Below are positions 21,889 through 33,719 of a DNA stretch of 64,000 bases, piece by piece. The notes beneath the pieces are model-generated. The model was not told the DNA's origin. It did no database searches and was given only the letters and a program-made list of their open reading frames with translations. Each line of letters opens with the position of its first letter. The first letter of the stretch is position 1. The position numbers and the translations under genes are program-made. Source of the DNA: Prunus persica (Eukaryota > Streptophyta > Magnoliopsida > Rosales > Rosaceae); assembly GCF_000346465.2 (NCBI RefSeq), contig NC_034010.1:20242335-20306334 (forward strand), written 5' to 3'.

Positions 21889-24800
21889 CTAGTTTGTCAA
21901 ACTTGCATCGTGACAATACGATTTAGCATGAATGAAACCAGCTCTCACCTCCTCAAACGAGTATTCAACAGGTTGACCAGATTTCTCAACCTTGTAAGCA
22001 CCAGAAGTGAAAGGTGTAGCTGGCGTTGTGGCTGTCAGCATTTGAACCGACATTGTTTTAGGAGTGAGAGGCACTGGAATTGGCGTTGTCTTTGGCGTTC
22101 TATTCTCTTCATCACCGACGAATACTGGCTTGGAAGGTGTCATGATTGGCATCTCACTGAAAAGATGTGCTGCTTGCATGTTTGTCTTCTGTTGTGTCTT
22201 CTGACCCTCTTGGAAATTTGCAATGTTGACCTTAGATGACACTTCAGATAAGACAGGAGAGAGGGGTTTCCGAATCAATGGCGAGTCCAATTCAAGAGCC
22301 TTTCCAGCACTGGATGGATGCTTCTTTACTGAATGACCAGAAATCTCTGAGATTCTCCTTCCTGCATTAAATTTATGACGACTCATAAACTGAGGCATAC
22401 AACGATGTTGAATAAGTTGAGAAAAATGACTTAAACACCTATCCAAAAAACCAGTCGCACCTACATTTTCCAATCATTGCACAATTTTAGACACCATTTT
22501 CATATAATACGAATAGTGCAAGTCTTCTTTTAAATTAAAAGAAAACAACAGCTCAAAGTTCGAAGCTAATGTTGAAAAATACCAGAGGACAGAGCGTCCA
22601 CTCCACCGTATCTCTGGTGAGAGCTACTTCGATTCAGACAGTTACCCTTCTTAGTAGGGCGTACAAGAGGAGTAGCTTTTTCAAAATTTTGGTTTTGAAT
22701 TAATGCCCCACCAAGGGACATTTTTCTATTGGAAGCTTTCTTTCCACTCTTGGATGGACTACGCTTTGAGCCATAAAGTACTTCTTGCTCTGCTAGCACC
22801 TGCCCCTGAAATCTTTTCATATCCTAGGATAGAAAAGCAATATAAGAACTGGTTGGAGAGGAGCATGCTTTCAAATATATATATATATAATTAAGACTCA
22901 TGGAATAGGAGAAAGGTTCATACTCTCTGTCTCTGCTTTTCTTGCTCTTTCTCCTGCCTTAGGGTGCTGTACTCTGTGAGCATTGATAAAAGTCGGCCCT
23001 ACACAACGCAACATATATCATGGAAAACAATTTTGATAATCAACAGAAATGTGGATACGACCAACATATGGTTGGATAAAACTTCACCAAATCAAGGTTT
23101 GACGTAGATATTGCTTACACCATCATATAAGAATTCAAGTCCTCTTTCTCCTTCCCAAGCTGTGGTTTTTGAAGTCAATGCTTCCACCAGTCCTGCTCCA
23201 CATACAATTCAAAACAAAGAAAGTTACAAAATAGAGCAAAGTGAAAAATTGTATAATTTTTTAATTTTCCATAACACATAATTGTATCTCTTGCACTGCC
23301 ATACCCTTCCTGGTTCATGGTAGTAGTTTAATACTAATAGCTGCATGTAAGAAATTCTCACTCCTTCCCTCTATATTGCTATGTGAGTGGGTCATGTGCC
23401 ATGAAACAACTGGTATTTTGATACACAATTGGAAAGGCATACAAGATTTCAACTCAAACACATACATCATTCCTTGTCTCCAAACTGTAATTTAAATGAA
23501 TCACAAACTAATTACAACAGGTCATCGAAACGAGTTTTTACCAGGAATTTTGTTCACCAGGGCACGAGCTTTCTCTGCACGTTTCAAAGTAAGATGGGCA
23601 CCTCTTCCTGCATTATAGCGATTATCATCCTGAAATCCCACAATACATTGGGGTAATGATGTGAGATGGGGAAAAAATGAGCTACATCATCCATCTATCC
23701 ATAAGCATTGTCCTTGTTCAAGAACTCAATACATGATAGAGGCCAAGTTAATGCATTTACAGGCACTACATTATCCCGAATCTTTCATCATTATTCCTTG
23801 TTAAAGAATTCCCCTCATGGGAAATATATGGTGAAATTAAAAAGTATTTCTTTGATTAATCTGGAAATATTTTTTTTTATAAATAAAATAGAAAGGGCAA
23901 TCTCAATATGGTAGATGGAAAAACAGATTGTTCCAAAGAGAATAGAATGTTCAACCCTGTTGTACTCCTCTAGCCAGCATTCTTCTTGACATGCGCCCAA
24001 CCACTTCTCAAACTTTTCTAGTATTTCTTTCCTGCTTAAAGCTTCCTCTTTAGCCCTTGTGATTTGGAGCTCAATTTGCTCCAACAGACATGCAGGGTCC
24101 ACAGTTCCTGAAAAACGCTAAAAGCTAATTAGAGGTCTTTGAATTTTCTTCTGCGATTTATAAATCAAATCGTAAGACTTCCACAAGAAAGGACATTCCT
24201 TAGACATCAGAAATTTATAATTCAGTGTGCTACCAAATGACTTTGATAAGGTAGTACTTCAATGTTAATAGGATGGCATTGCTAATATTTGTCGTAGTGA
24301 TAAATAAACAGAAATATCAAGGGTAATAACAAAAGAAAAGAAATTACCAGACTCTAAAACTTCATTTGAGTATTCCATTGCACTCAATGTTTCTGTGACC
24401 ATGTGAGACTGCCTGCATATCTCCTCTAGTTCCAGCCTCTTTTTCTGAAAAATCTCTTTCAGTTTACTTGATTTGAGCTGCTGCAACCTTGACACTTCTT
24501 CCTCAACCTGCAGAAAGAAAGTTCATAAATTTAGCCAACCATATTTCGGCTCCCCACAAGAACTTTGCAACAGAATAGATAGAAAATGCAAAACAAAATA
24601 TTTCCAGCTCAAAGTGCTCTAAATTAAAAATGACATACTCACATGATTTAGAAAGTCTGTAGAAAGCATGTTAGGCTCAGTGATTTCGGATTCTGAAGCA
24701 GCTATATGCCTAGTTACATTCTGAAATTTAGTTTGCTGCTCTATGGGTGTATCCATCAGATTCCACATCTCCAAAAGGGCACTTGCATGATTTTGAAGCT

Positions 24801-26312
24801 ATTACAAATGCAAGGGTTAGAAAGGCTAACAGAAGGTAAGAGTGATAATAAAAATAAAGGTTGTGCAAAACGAAAAATACAAGAACTGCCTTACTGCCAT
24901 ACTTACTGTCTGCCATCTCTGTATCTTGACCTTTCTCAGCCTTTGTATCAAATTAGCCAAACTATCTACTGTGTTATTGGTTACATCTTTTTCTCCCTCA
25001 GAATCGTCCAAGGTGGGGTGGATTTCATGAATTGTGTGCTTAAAATCCATACCAAGAACCAAGCACAGTGAGTTTAGTATGTTCAGGTGGTCCATTACCA
25101 GATTCACACGGTTTCTCTGCAGGTGATATGAATAAACAAAACAAAAAATAGTCAAATGGCTCTGCAACTTCATTCCGAGGAAAAAGATCCAATCACTTCA
25201 CATCTGAGTTTATCATCACAAAATCATCAAGGAAGTTGTGATAGATTGCACTAGACAAAACTCAATAGAAAAATGCCTCTTATTTTTTATAATCTTCATC
25301 ATTACTCAGACACTGGTTTCCCTCAAATATTTCATCAGTACACCTCACCTAGCTTTCCCTGAATTACTACTAAATCTCAGTATAACCACTGGTTTTTTCA
25401 TGAAATAATTCAATAAACAAAAATGCAATGCAGAACTACTTCCAGCTACGCATGGATTCACCAGTAGTGACAAGAAGAGTAAATGTGTTACAGAATTTAA
25501 CGAGGAAACAAAACCTTCTCATCTTGATAGTCAAGCAACTGTCTACGCAGTTCTTCTAGCCTCTTCAAGGACAAGTCGGTCTCTTCCACCACCATTTTGT
25601 ACAGACTATCCTCTGTAAATCTGCATATTTGAATCGAGATTTTCTGTAATTGATCTAAGACAACAAGGAATTCGTCCCTTCTTTCAACCTTCCGCATCTT
25701 CATGTCCCCCAGTTGTGGGATAATGGTTTCAAGCTTTTTCTTCAAACTTCCCCTGGCATTTTGATCAAACTGTGGACAAGAAAAAAGATGTAAAGGTCCC
25801 CAACCAACTCAAATTTCTTCTTCAAAACAGAGAAAAGAGAGCAGAAATGCACAGGATCATGTCTTTAGTCTAGAGAAGACTTACATGTGGCGGTTGTTCA
25901 CCCAATGCAGAACATATGTCTACAAGCTCTGCTTCATAACTAGCAATTTCTTGCTGCAGTAGAGCTTTACACTTTTTGGCGTCATCAACTTTGGTCCTAA
26001 ATACCTCCATACACTCTTGTTCGATCGTTAGAATCATTGTATCCCTTTCGACATCAGGCACTCCAACTTCATCCCATATTTTCTGATTTCAAAATATCAA
26101 AGTGAAGAAAAACACAAAAATAGAAATTCTACCATCCTGAATACCAAATAATGTCTAACAAAGTTGAACTTGAAAAACAAAGAGAAGCATAAAATGTTAT
26201 TCATAATTAAATTATCATCAAGGGAATATAGGAAAACCTGCAGTTCCTGCAGCAAAAACTCAAACTTTGTTTCCAAATGCACAAACTGATTACTGCTACG
26301 CTGATTGAACAT
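21889..26312 (-). CDS. 65-kDa microtubule-associated protein, MAP65-3 (PLEIADE)-like
   Basis: Twelve coding exons on the minus strand: 26312-26238, 26082-25885, 25769-25515, 25116-24907, 24798-24643, 24507-24348, 24107-23956, 23629-23542, 23192-23119, 22998-22924, 22823-22583 and 22361-21889. All use GT-AG and join in phase to 718 residues, close to AtMAP65-3 (about 707). MAP65/PRC1/Ase1 proteins dimerise through an N-terminal rod and cross-link antiparallel microtubules; MAP65-3 works at the phragmoplast midzone in cytokinesis. The rod (about 1-350) is helical and charged. The conserved microtubule-binding block is [20 protein letters not shown] (about 398-417), followed by KRAEKAR. The tail (about 480-718) is basic and Ser/Pro-rich with SP and TP sites, and ends with a [12 protein letters not shown] motif resembling the family's VEYSFEERRLAF. 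A leader intron is likely at 27168-26331. The final 13 residues differ from the Arabidopsis tail. Confidence 0.93.
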
Positions 26313-26330
26313 GGTGAAGCAGCAACCTCA

Positions 26331-27168
26331 CTGTAAATGGCAAAAAATTATGAGAATTCACAGCCAAACTAACAGGTTTCTAATCAATCTTTCAGTTATA
26401 AAAAGAAGAAAAATCCGGAAAACAAATACAAAATAAAATTACAGGACCTATTGAGTGTGCTTTTTGCAGCTTTCAAATGACCAAAAACACATTAACATTT
26501 GACAAGGGTGTTCAGAATCCAATCCAATCCAATCCCATTTAATCGGTTCAATGACGGATCTCTAAATTCAAAAACCTACATGATTAGTTCAAATGACGGT
26601 TTTCTTCGTGAGTATCCAATGTAGTTGGTTTCCAATCTTCTTTGGTCTTACAGACACTTGAAATTATAGAAATTATGAGTAAATCGTTTGATAAAATTAA
26701 GTTTGGCACATTGTGTAACCAATACATTTTTCTTCAGCAACCAATCTTCATTGACACACCAAAAAATAACATCTTCATTTCACGTCTAATTACAATTACA
26801 TCATAACTTTTAATTGAAAATTTATGAAAATTCAAAACAGCGCGCATAAACAGATAAGCATAAAATGACATGTAATAAGCCCAGAAACTCAAATGACACG
26901 TCAACACAACTGACAGATAAGCAAGCACAAAGACAAATAGTAAGAACGAGTGACAATTTTCCATCCATGTTTTGTTTGTTTCCCGAGAAACTACCAAAAA
27001 TAGAAATACATAGAATCCAATTACAACTTTTGCTTCAAAAAAAGAAACGAAAATACAAATTAAGTCAATGCACTGAATTTGAGAGAGTGGAGTGTTGACA
27101 AGTCATGCATTTTCCCAGCCAGTTTTCTGGGGAAACAAACAGAGCACAAGGAAGAAAACGGACCTTAC
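26331..27168 (-). other. Probable 5' UTR intron of the MAP65 gene
   Basis: On the minus strand a GTAAGG donor at 27168 and a TTTACAG acceptor ending at 26331 lie 18 bases upstream of the coding ATG. The stretch between them has no family-like coding sequence and is AT-rich. Confidence 0.55.
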
Positions 27169-27480
27169 CGCTGTGGAACTTTCCAGTCGGTCAGATAAGA
27201 TTTGAGAATGGCTCCAAGAAAATGCAAATGCGAAGCCCTAACAAGTGTGAAGCGTTCGTCTGAGTGTAACGCTTGAATTTTTGGCTGAGAGCGCGAGTTT
27301 CGCGTGCGAGAGAAGGAAGGAACGGAGCGTTATATTGGGAAGAGCAAAAGCAAATGGTAGGGTCTGGTTTCTAGACGTCGTCGTTTCGTGTTGTCCCGGC
27401 TGACGTGGCGTAACGGAGCATGTACTGATTGAAGAGGAGCGTTGGGGGACTGATTAAAAGGTTGTGGATTTGATCATTTG
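27169..27480 (-). promoter_or_regulatory. Leader exon and proximal promoter of the MAP65 gene
   Basis: G+C-richer than its surroundings. Two AACGG cores occur on the plus strand (27321-27325 and 27412-27416). AACGG is the core of the mitosis-specific activator element bound by three-repeat MYBs in genes expressed at G2/M, which would fit a cytokinesis gene. Neither site matches the full consensus on inspection, so the regulatory reading is an inference. Confidence 0.4.
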
Positions 27481-28569
27481 ATTGATGGTATTGCTGCTGT
27501 CTTCATTAGTGGGGATTGCATGGCATTCGTGGAACTAAATTTGGGCCCAAAAAGGAGTATATTTGAATTTCAAATTTTACAATTATTACATGCCTTTGCT
27601 GCAAGTTATTATTTATTTATTAATTGAAGATGAAGAAAAAGAAAAAAGTCACTCGAACTTGAAATTTGTTTCGACGTTGAAATAAAAAATACTACTTTAA
27701 TTATCTCGTAATTGCATCGAATTTAAATCATAGCTTCTATTTATATTTCTTTATTTCAAAACTTTATTCATTTCGTAATGGAAAATCTAGTACCATATTG
27801 TGTCTTTCTAATAACTGGTCCCAAAAAATTTGACTTGTACTGAAAGGCACACGTAGATAAATTTCAAAATGTTGTTTTTAAAAATATTCAAACACTCGAT
27901 TTTGTGACTCTGGTGAAACTTGGAACTCGGACTTTAGAGTCAAGACATGGGTCATGGGTCATAAACTCCAAGCTCGATTTGAGATTCGAGAATCATGACC
28001 GTAGACCAAGCACCCGAACTCTAGACCAGGTACATGAGACAACGAATCTAGACCCAATATTTAACACTAATAACCGAACCAAAAACTTGAGAACAAGAGT
28101 CGGGATGCCAAAACTAAGACTCAATACTCTCCGACCAAACTCCATACCACATACCATGGACCCATAACCTAAACATTTTCATATCTTTTTGGAACGAAAA
28201 CCATTTTTGTATTTAATACCAAGAGTGTTGTTAAATATTGAAAATATTGATAATACAATCCATACTGCAATCCCAGGACATCAATCATTAATAACACAGA
28301 TGCGGGTTAGGCTAGTTGGTCATGACAATGAGGCCACCTTATTGCAAATCTCCCTTACAAATTAGATTAATTTAAAGTAGTATAAACTATCGCTTATGTA
28401 TAATAGAATAAAAAATCATTAATAACCGATGAAAACAAAACAATATGAGCGACTTAGTTAAGTTTTAGCACACAAAAAATAAAATTTTATAACAAAACCA
28501 AACTAACCGCAATTTACAATTCGGTGGCCAATTTGGCTTCTTTAGAAACATAGGAAGAAGAAGAAAAAA
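27481..28569. other. Intergenic, no gene seen
   Basis: AT-rich DNA. From 27890 to 28170 short CTCGAACT/GACTCGAG-like words recur on both strands (degenerate low-complexity repeat), giving a spurious ORF. No family resemblance. Confidence 0.5.
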
Positions 28570-28870
28570 ATCTAATGGCAAAGTGACTTGAGGACGGAAG
28601 GGCACGTGCTTCGTCCTCTAGATTTTTCTCGCAAGAAATGTTTAAAGAAAATTACCTAAATACCCTAGAAACCCTAATCGCTCATCATTTTGTTTTCCTT
28701 TCCTATATATATGTATTTCCTTTTCTCACTTTCAAAACGAGTAGACCTTTCGGCTTTTCTAGATTTTCTCTCAATTTATCACCGTCTGATTTTCAGATCT
28801 ATGAATCTCTCACTCCCGAATTTTTTTCTCCGCCCTCTCATAGCTTCGATCTCACTAAGAAAAGGTACGA
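28570..28870 (+). promoter_or_regulatory. Orphan promoter and leader-exon-like block with telo-box
   Basis: An AAACCCTAA telo-box (28670-28678) is followed by a TATATATA stretch (about 28704-28712), a pyrimidine-rich stretch that looks like a 5' leader, and an AAAAG|GTACGA donor-like site near 28865. This arrangement is typical of ribosomal-protein and translation-factor genes. No matching coding region follows; the next 4 kb are transposable elements. It may be a promoter cut off from its gene, or the start of a non-coding RNA. Confidence 0.35.
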
Positions 28871-29473
28871 AACTTCGAATTGTATACAGTATTTCAATGA
28901 ATGATTTCATTAAATTAGATTTATTGAGGATTATTAATATACAATAATTGAATCTTTATTGATTGTGTGTAGATCTAGTGAATTTTTTTTCCTTAGTTTG
29001 AGTTGCATATATTTGTTAGATTGGAGTGTGGTGGATGATTTGAGATTTGCTTCAATTTTGTTTGAATATTTGTTTTTGAAATTTGAGTTGACTTGAGTGT
29101 TACTACGTGAAGTGCTTGTTATAAGTATATTATAAACAAAATTTTATGTTTTTTTTGCATATTTGTGCTTTTGTGACCTTCAAATCTAATTTGTGTTTTT
29201 TTTTTTTTTCAAACACTACATGTGGGATTTTGGCACTTGTATGCTAAAACTCACCCTAAATAGGGATTTGAAATTCTATTTGTTTCATGATTTGATTGTG
29301 ATTGAATTTTACTTGTTAAAAATTAGGAATTTTATGTGCAAATTAGGTAAAAAGTGGAATTTATAAAATTACAACAAATGAGAGGGAACGAAGGACATTT
29401 TAGAATTGGAATAATGGTGGATTGCTTGGGTAATTGTCATTCTAACTTGATACTTGTTTCAACATTGAAATTA
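28871..29473. other. Spacer between orphan leader and transposon nest
   Basis: Non-coding, T-rich, with poly-T runs at about 29195-29210. It could be intron-like if the preceding block is a real leader exon. No coding exon recognised. Confidence 0.3.
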
Positions 29474-29632
29474 GTTCGCAAATTAAACTTTTTGGGAATG
29501 AAATTCTCATGTCTGATCTCACGAGATGGGAATAGAGGATGTTCATTCCCATGTTTGGGAATGTTAGGACTAGGAAATGTCATTTTCTCACATTCCCATG
29601 TTTGGTTTGTATTAGGAATGAAAAGTTGTTTA

Positions 29633-29813
29633 GGCTCGTTTGGGAATGATTTTGGATAGGCCAATAATCACTTATATGGAGAAGATTCTCTATATAATCA
29701 TTTACATGTGTTTCTCCATAAAATCACTTAAAGTGATTATATATGAAGTACATTGGAGATGCTTCTCCCCAAATGTGATTATGGCCTATCTAGAATTACT
29801 CCCAAACGAGCCC
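29633..29813. mobile_element. Small Tourist-like MITE, 181 bp, TTA target-site duplication
   Basis: The left end GGCTCGTTTGGGAATGAT and the inverse of the right end, GGGCTCGTTTGGGAGTAAT, pair, as do the following GATAGGCC and ATAATCAC motifs. TTA flanks both sides (29630-29632 and 29814-29816). Short size, TTA target site and lack of coding sequence fit PIF/Harbinger-derived MITEs. Confidence 0.8.
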
Positions 29814-29900
29814 TTAATTTTCCAACAATACCCTTGATTTTTTATTATTAAAAGTTATTAATATTAAAAACATTTAACGGTAAAAAATAGTATTTAAAAT

Positions 29901-32792
29901 GAGTACTGTTATTTCCATCCCTGTCATATTTCTCCACCCACCTTATCTTTAAAATTTTAAAGATAAATTTATCCCTTTATAAAATGATTTTTAAGGACTA
30001 GAAAAAAAACCTCAACTCGTAACCTGCCAATTCTTTAAAAATAATTTTAAATTTTAAAACCAAAAATAAAAATCTCGTAGTCCAACAACCCCTCTCTCCC
30101 TCTCTCACCCCAGCCACCTTCCCTGACCCACCTCTCTCCCTCTTCTTTTTTCTCTATTTCCTTCTTGTACAGCAGAGCCACCCTTATTTCAATTCAAAGT
30201 ATTAAATTCACAAAATCTTGAAATTCACTTCATCATTAGTTTATCCCATTCAACAATACGAACAACTCCAAATTCAGAACAAAACCCCATTCAGTTCATC
30301 ATAAACTCATCCAATTTCACATCCCAAACAAACCCAAATGCCCCTTTTGGTTTGCGAAAAAGATTTGATGGAAAATAATTTCTCATGTCTTTCTCAAGGG
30401 ATGAGAAATGGAAGATTCATTTAACATGTTTGGTAATGCTGGGAAAGTAATAAGGAAATACCACTTTATTTCCTTTCACATATTTGGTTTGCATAGGAAT
30501 GTAAACCAAAGTTTGTTTAATTTTCTAATTATATCCACATGAAATCATATATAAAAAATTATGCATTTAATGCTATATTGTAATTCTAAATTGTTATTGA
30601 GGACAAAATGGTCATAAAAAATGTGCATTTAATGTTGGCTCATTTTCTCAAACTTTCCCATGAGGAAGGAAAATAGAACCCAATGGGGAAGGAGAGTTAA
30701 GGAGGGTTTCACTTTCCCCTTACTTTCCCATGTGTCAGGCAACCATTTCCCATGCATGAACTTATCAAACATTAGAAAGTAATTGATTTCTCATTCCCAA
30801 GCCTCCCATGAACCAAACGAGCCAAAGGTAATGGATAAAAATTTAGGGCGATTATTTAGAAGCTGTTTGGGCCCATATTTAGCACGCCAAAGTCCAAAAG
30901 ACAGGCCCATGATAAAATTACCTGCCCAGCCCAAAGACTTGAGAATAACAAAAATAGGGTCCAGACAGATTGGGCTTCACACCAAAAATATTGAAAACAA
31001 AACCTCAGCCCAAAGAAAGCCCAAACGTGGAAACTTTCAAATGGGCTTCAGAGATCAGCCCGTAATTTTTGTTAGGTTCAAACCCAAGGGATCAAAGACA
31101 CACCCACGTGATCGCCTCAACCTTGAAAAGTCAGCAATTCCAACTAAGTTTAAAAATATGAGAGGGACATCTCTGAAACACTGTCAAACAGAAGATCAAA
31201 GACCCATCTGTGTTCGAGATTTTGCTCCAAATCAACACACCATCTTCTAAGGAATTCACGAATCACGCTTTCTGAATTAGAACGGAAAACAGGGAACTGT
31301 TCAGAAGATACAAAAGAAAAAGAACCAAACCGCCATAAAAAAGCCCACATAGACGGTGGCGTTGGTTGAATTAGAGGGCTGCCACCCAAGAAACCAGAGA
31401 ATGGACTGCTTTAGGAGGTGACTGCTCAGAGCCTATTTGCCATGATTGACAAAAATCTTTACTTTACATTATGAGAGATCTTTTGCCGCCCATTTTTTTT
31501 TAGGATTAAAATCACCTCCCCAAGAGGGTCTCTTATAAAAACGAAGGTAGGCAAGGAAACAAAGGACACTCAATTCATCAATCAATCAAAAAAAAACAAA
31601 CAAACAAGAAAACAACCAAAAGCTCACTTGGATCCTAAGAGAAAAACAGCTTTACATCAGAATTCCAAAGTTCAGACTTAGAAAATAAGTCTTCTGAAAA
31701 ACGAGATCCCTCTCGTTACAAATTTGGTTCAGCAAAAGCCAAGACAAACATAGTTTGAGTTTTCACAAATATGAAAACCTCAACAAATTTTACAGTACAG
31801 TTCCAGCTTGCTAAATCCTCGAGAACAGCCACTTCTGTCCCTTCAAACTGAAGAAGCTGCAGTTCTGCCTGCTCAAAAGCCTCCCAAGACTTGAAGTAGA
31901 TTAAAGCTCTGCCAAAATCGAACTTTGGTATCGATTTATAGCTGAAGCTAAGCAGTTGAAATTGTTAACAGCACAGTCCAGTACAGACATACCCAGTCCA
32001 GCCTGGATCAGAAGTTTCTACCCAGGCAGAAATGGGATTCCAGCCATCTTTTTGTCTTTCTAGAGTTGATTTCTCCCTTCTTAATTTTGTAAAAGACAGT
32101 TCTGCCTAAAGCAGTCCACTTTATTATTGTCTATTCTGGCCAGAACAACCATTTGATACTGAAATAAATTATGAAAGTCCTCACAAGTCTGAGGCAAGAA
32201 AAGAACTTACTTGTGAGATATTCCTCACCCAAATTCACAATCATTTGTTTTAGAAGTCAGTAACTTGGGGCGCAAGTTATCCACTCTGAAAAGAAGTCTG
32301 CTAGAATTTACATTGCTAGCAGTGGCACGCTCACACACCAAAGAAAGCTGACTTGTCGACCAACAAGTGGTCTCCAAGCCGGTGGGGAACTTCGCCCTTC
32401 CACCTCAGGAGTAAACACGAAAACGGGTGAACAGAAGCAAATTCAAGGTTAGTGGCAGACATGCCTATACATCCCAGGCCTCGTGAACCCAACTTGATCC
32501 TTTGCATTCCTCTTGCCATTTGCCATCCGTAATTTTGTGTGTTGTCGCTACCTTGGGGCAAGTGGCCTTGTAGCTATAAGGAAAATTGAGAGAGTTCTAT
32601 AAAGATTGGGAAGGGGCTAGGTGAATGTCAGGTGTTTGTTGGCTATGGGGAGGGAGCCTCATGAACTCTTCGTGTTTCAATTAATAATTAAATGGTATTT
32701 TAGGAATATTGGTGAATGAATTTTTCAAAATTACATGATGGGTGAGAAATGGGTGGGGAAATAGGACAGCGAGGGTGAAAATAACAGCACTC
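29901..32792. mobile_element. MULE-like non-autonomous element, about 2.9 kb, with inserts
   Basis: The left end reads GAGTACTGTTATTTCCATCC. The right end, read on the minus strand, reads GAGTGCTGTTATTTTCACCC, and the match continues through GTC.TATTTC.CCACCCA, so the inverted repeats exceed 40 bases. The flanks ATTTAAAAT (29892-29900) and TTTAAAAAT (32793-32801) could be a decayed 9-bp target site, the length made by Mutator-like elements. No transposase is present. Inside are a MITE-like segment (about 30345-30826) and an LTR-like segment (about 30863-32322). Confidence 0.6.
30863..32322. mobile_element. Probable LTR with adjacent leader, nested in the MULE-like element
   Basis: The segment begins TGTTTGGGCCCA, ends TTGCTAGCA and is followed by GTGGCACGCTCACACACC, which resembles the start of an internal leader. 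A TATAAAA at 31534-31540 is followed about 30 bases on by a purine-rich stretch, as in a U3/R boundary. The GGGCCCAAA-rich 5' part resembles the solo LTR at 6422-8000. I found no second LTR and no target-site duplication, so the start in particular is uncertain. Confidence 0.35.
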
Positions 32793-32995
32793 TTTAAAAA
32801 TTATAACATGGTTAAGTTAGTCCAAAAAATTGCATTAAATGTTTTCCCAAGTGGGGGAAAAAAGTTTCCCAAGGTAAGCATGATAAGTTCATCGTACCCA
32901 TGAGTTGGATATTGTATTGCATTTACCAAACATGAGAATGCAATTTTATATCCATTCCCAAGCTCATAAAACTTTAAACAAACGAATTCGTGATA

Positions 32996-33455
32996 TACGC
33001 ATTGTGAGCCAATTAAATTAAGATTTTGAAGAAATTTGGTTTGAATACATTAGTCACTTATCATTTTGTATTACTTCGAGTTGCACAAAGTCGTTGTCCT
33101 AAGTCTTCATATCAACATGACACATAATGAGTAAAGGATCAAAGCAACCATTGCAGAAGAAACCCCTTAAGCTTTCACAATGCTAAGCTAAGAGGGACCA
33201 ACATTTTCCCTCTCTCTTATCTTGCTTGCGTTGTAGCTCAATCCTTGTTTTGTTTGTCTCTTGGTGTGTGAAGTCGGTTTACTAAAATCAAGAACCAAAA
33301 AAGCCTTCAAACACTGAAACTACTCTGAAGAATTTAAGAAAAAAACAATTCAACAACACAGAGAAAGACAAACCAATCAACGTAATAAATATTTAAACTT
33401 TAAAAAGAACCCAAAAATTTAAATTTAAAAAAAGGAAAAAAAAAAGACGAAAAAG

Positions 33456-33500
<45 letters not shown>

Positions 33501-33719
33501 CATATAGAGGGGTCCTGGGGATGAGACTTTGAGGAGACAAACCCCTCTGTGCCCCCAAATTTGTCAGGAAAGAGAAAAACAACCCAAAACAACACCAAAA
33601 TCAACAACAACAAAACCTTTCAAAAGAAAAAAAGAAAAACAGAGGAAGCAAAAAAACATTAGAGAGGAGGAGAGAGTAAAATAGTATTGTCCTCTTCTTC
33701 TTCTTCAATAATCAATCCC
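32996..33719 (+). promoter_or_regulatory. 5' flank and leader of the FAR1-like gene
   Basis: AT-rich promoter DNA, then a GA microsatellite at 33459-33499 in the probable leader, followed by an A-rich stretch with CAACAACAAC words. The reading frame stays open upstream of the ATG only through a TTG at 33687, so the ATG at 33720 is preferred. Confidence 0.5.
33459..33499. repeat. (GA)n microsatellite in the leader of the FAR1-like gene
   Basis: Run of about 20 GA units, 220 bases upstream of the ATG. GA runs in plant leaders can bind BPC/GAGA factors. Confidence 0.95.

Larger units (their letters stand above)
29474..32995. mobile_element. Outer MITE-like element split by later insertions
   Basis: The left part (about 29474-29891) and the right part (about 32802-32995) carry motifs seen in the same order in an apparently related copy at about 30345-30826: TCTCATGTCT with CATGTTTGG-like words at the left, and CATTCCCAAGC with AACAAACGA or ACCAAACGAG at the right. 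The reading is that one copy was opened by the MULE-like element at 29901-32792. Ends and target site are not resolved, so this is a weak structural inference. Confidence 0.3.

Noticed and set aside
28638..28947. Overlapping plus-strand ORFs of 85-88 codons in the telo-box block
   Set aside because: Composition is leader-like and pyrimidine-rich, the frames have no family similarity, and both run through the donor-like site.
29354..29659. A 101-codon ORF upstream of the small MITE
   Set aside because: It is made of TGGGAATG repeats of the outer MITE-like element and continues into the TTA-flanked MITE.
30783..31250. A 155-codon plus-strand ORF
   Set aside because: It lies in the LTR-like segment, is full of repeated AAGCCCAAA-type words and resembles no protein. 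Best read as transposon non-coding sequence.
33687..33719. Eleven-codon N-terminal extension of the FAR1-like protein (serine-rich)
   Set aside because: It would require initiation at TTG. The first ATG in frame is at 33720.
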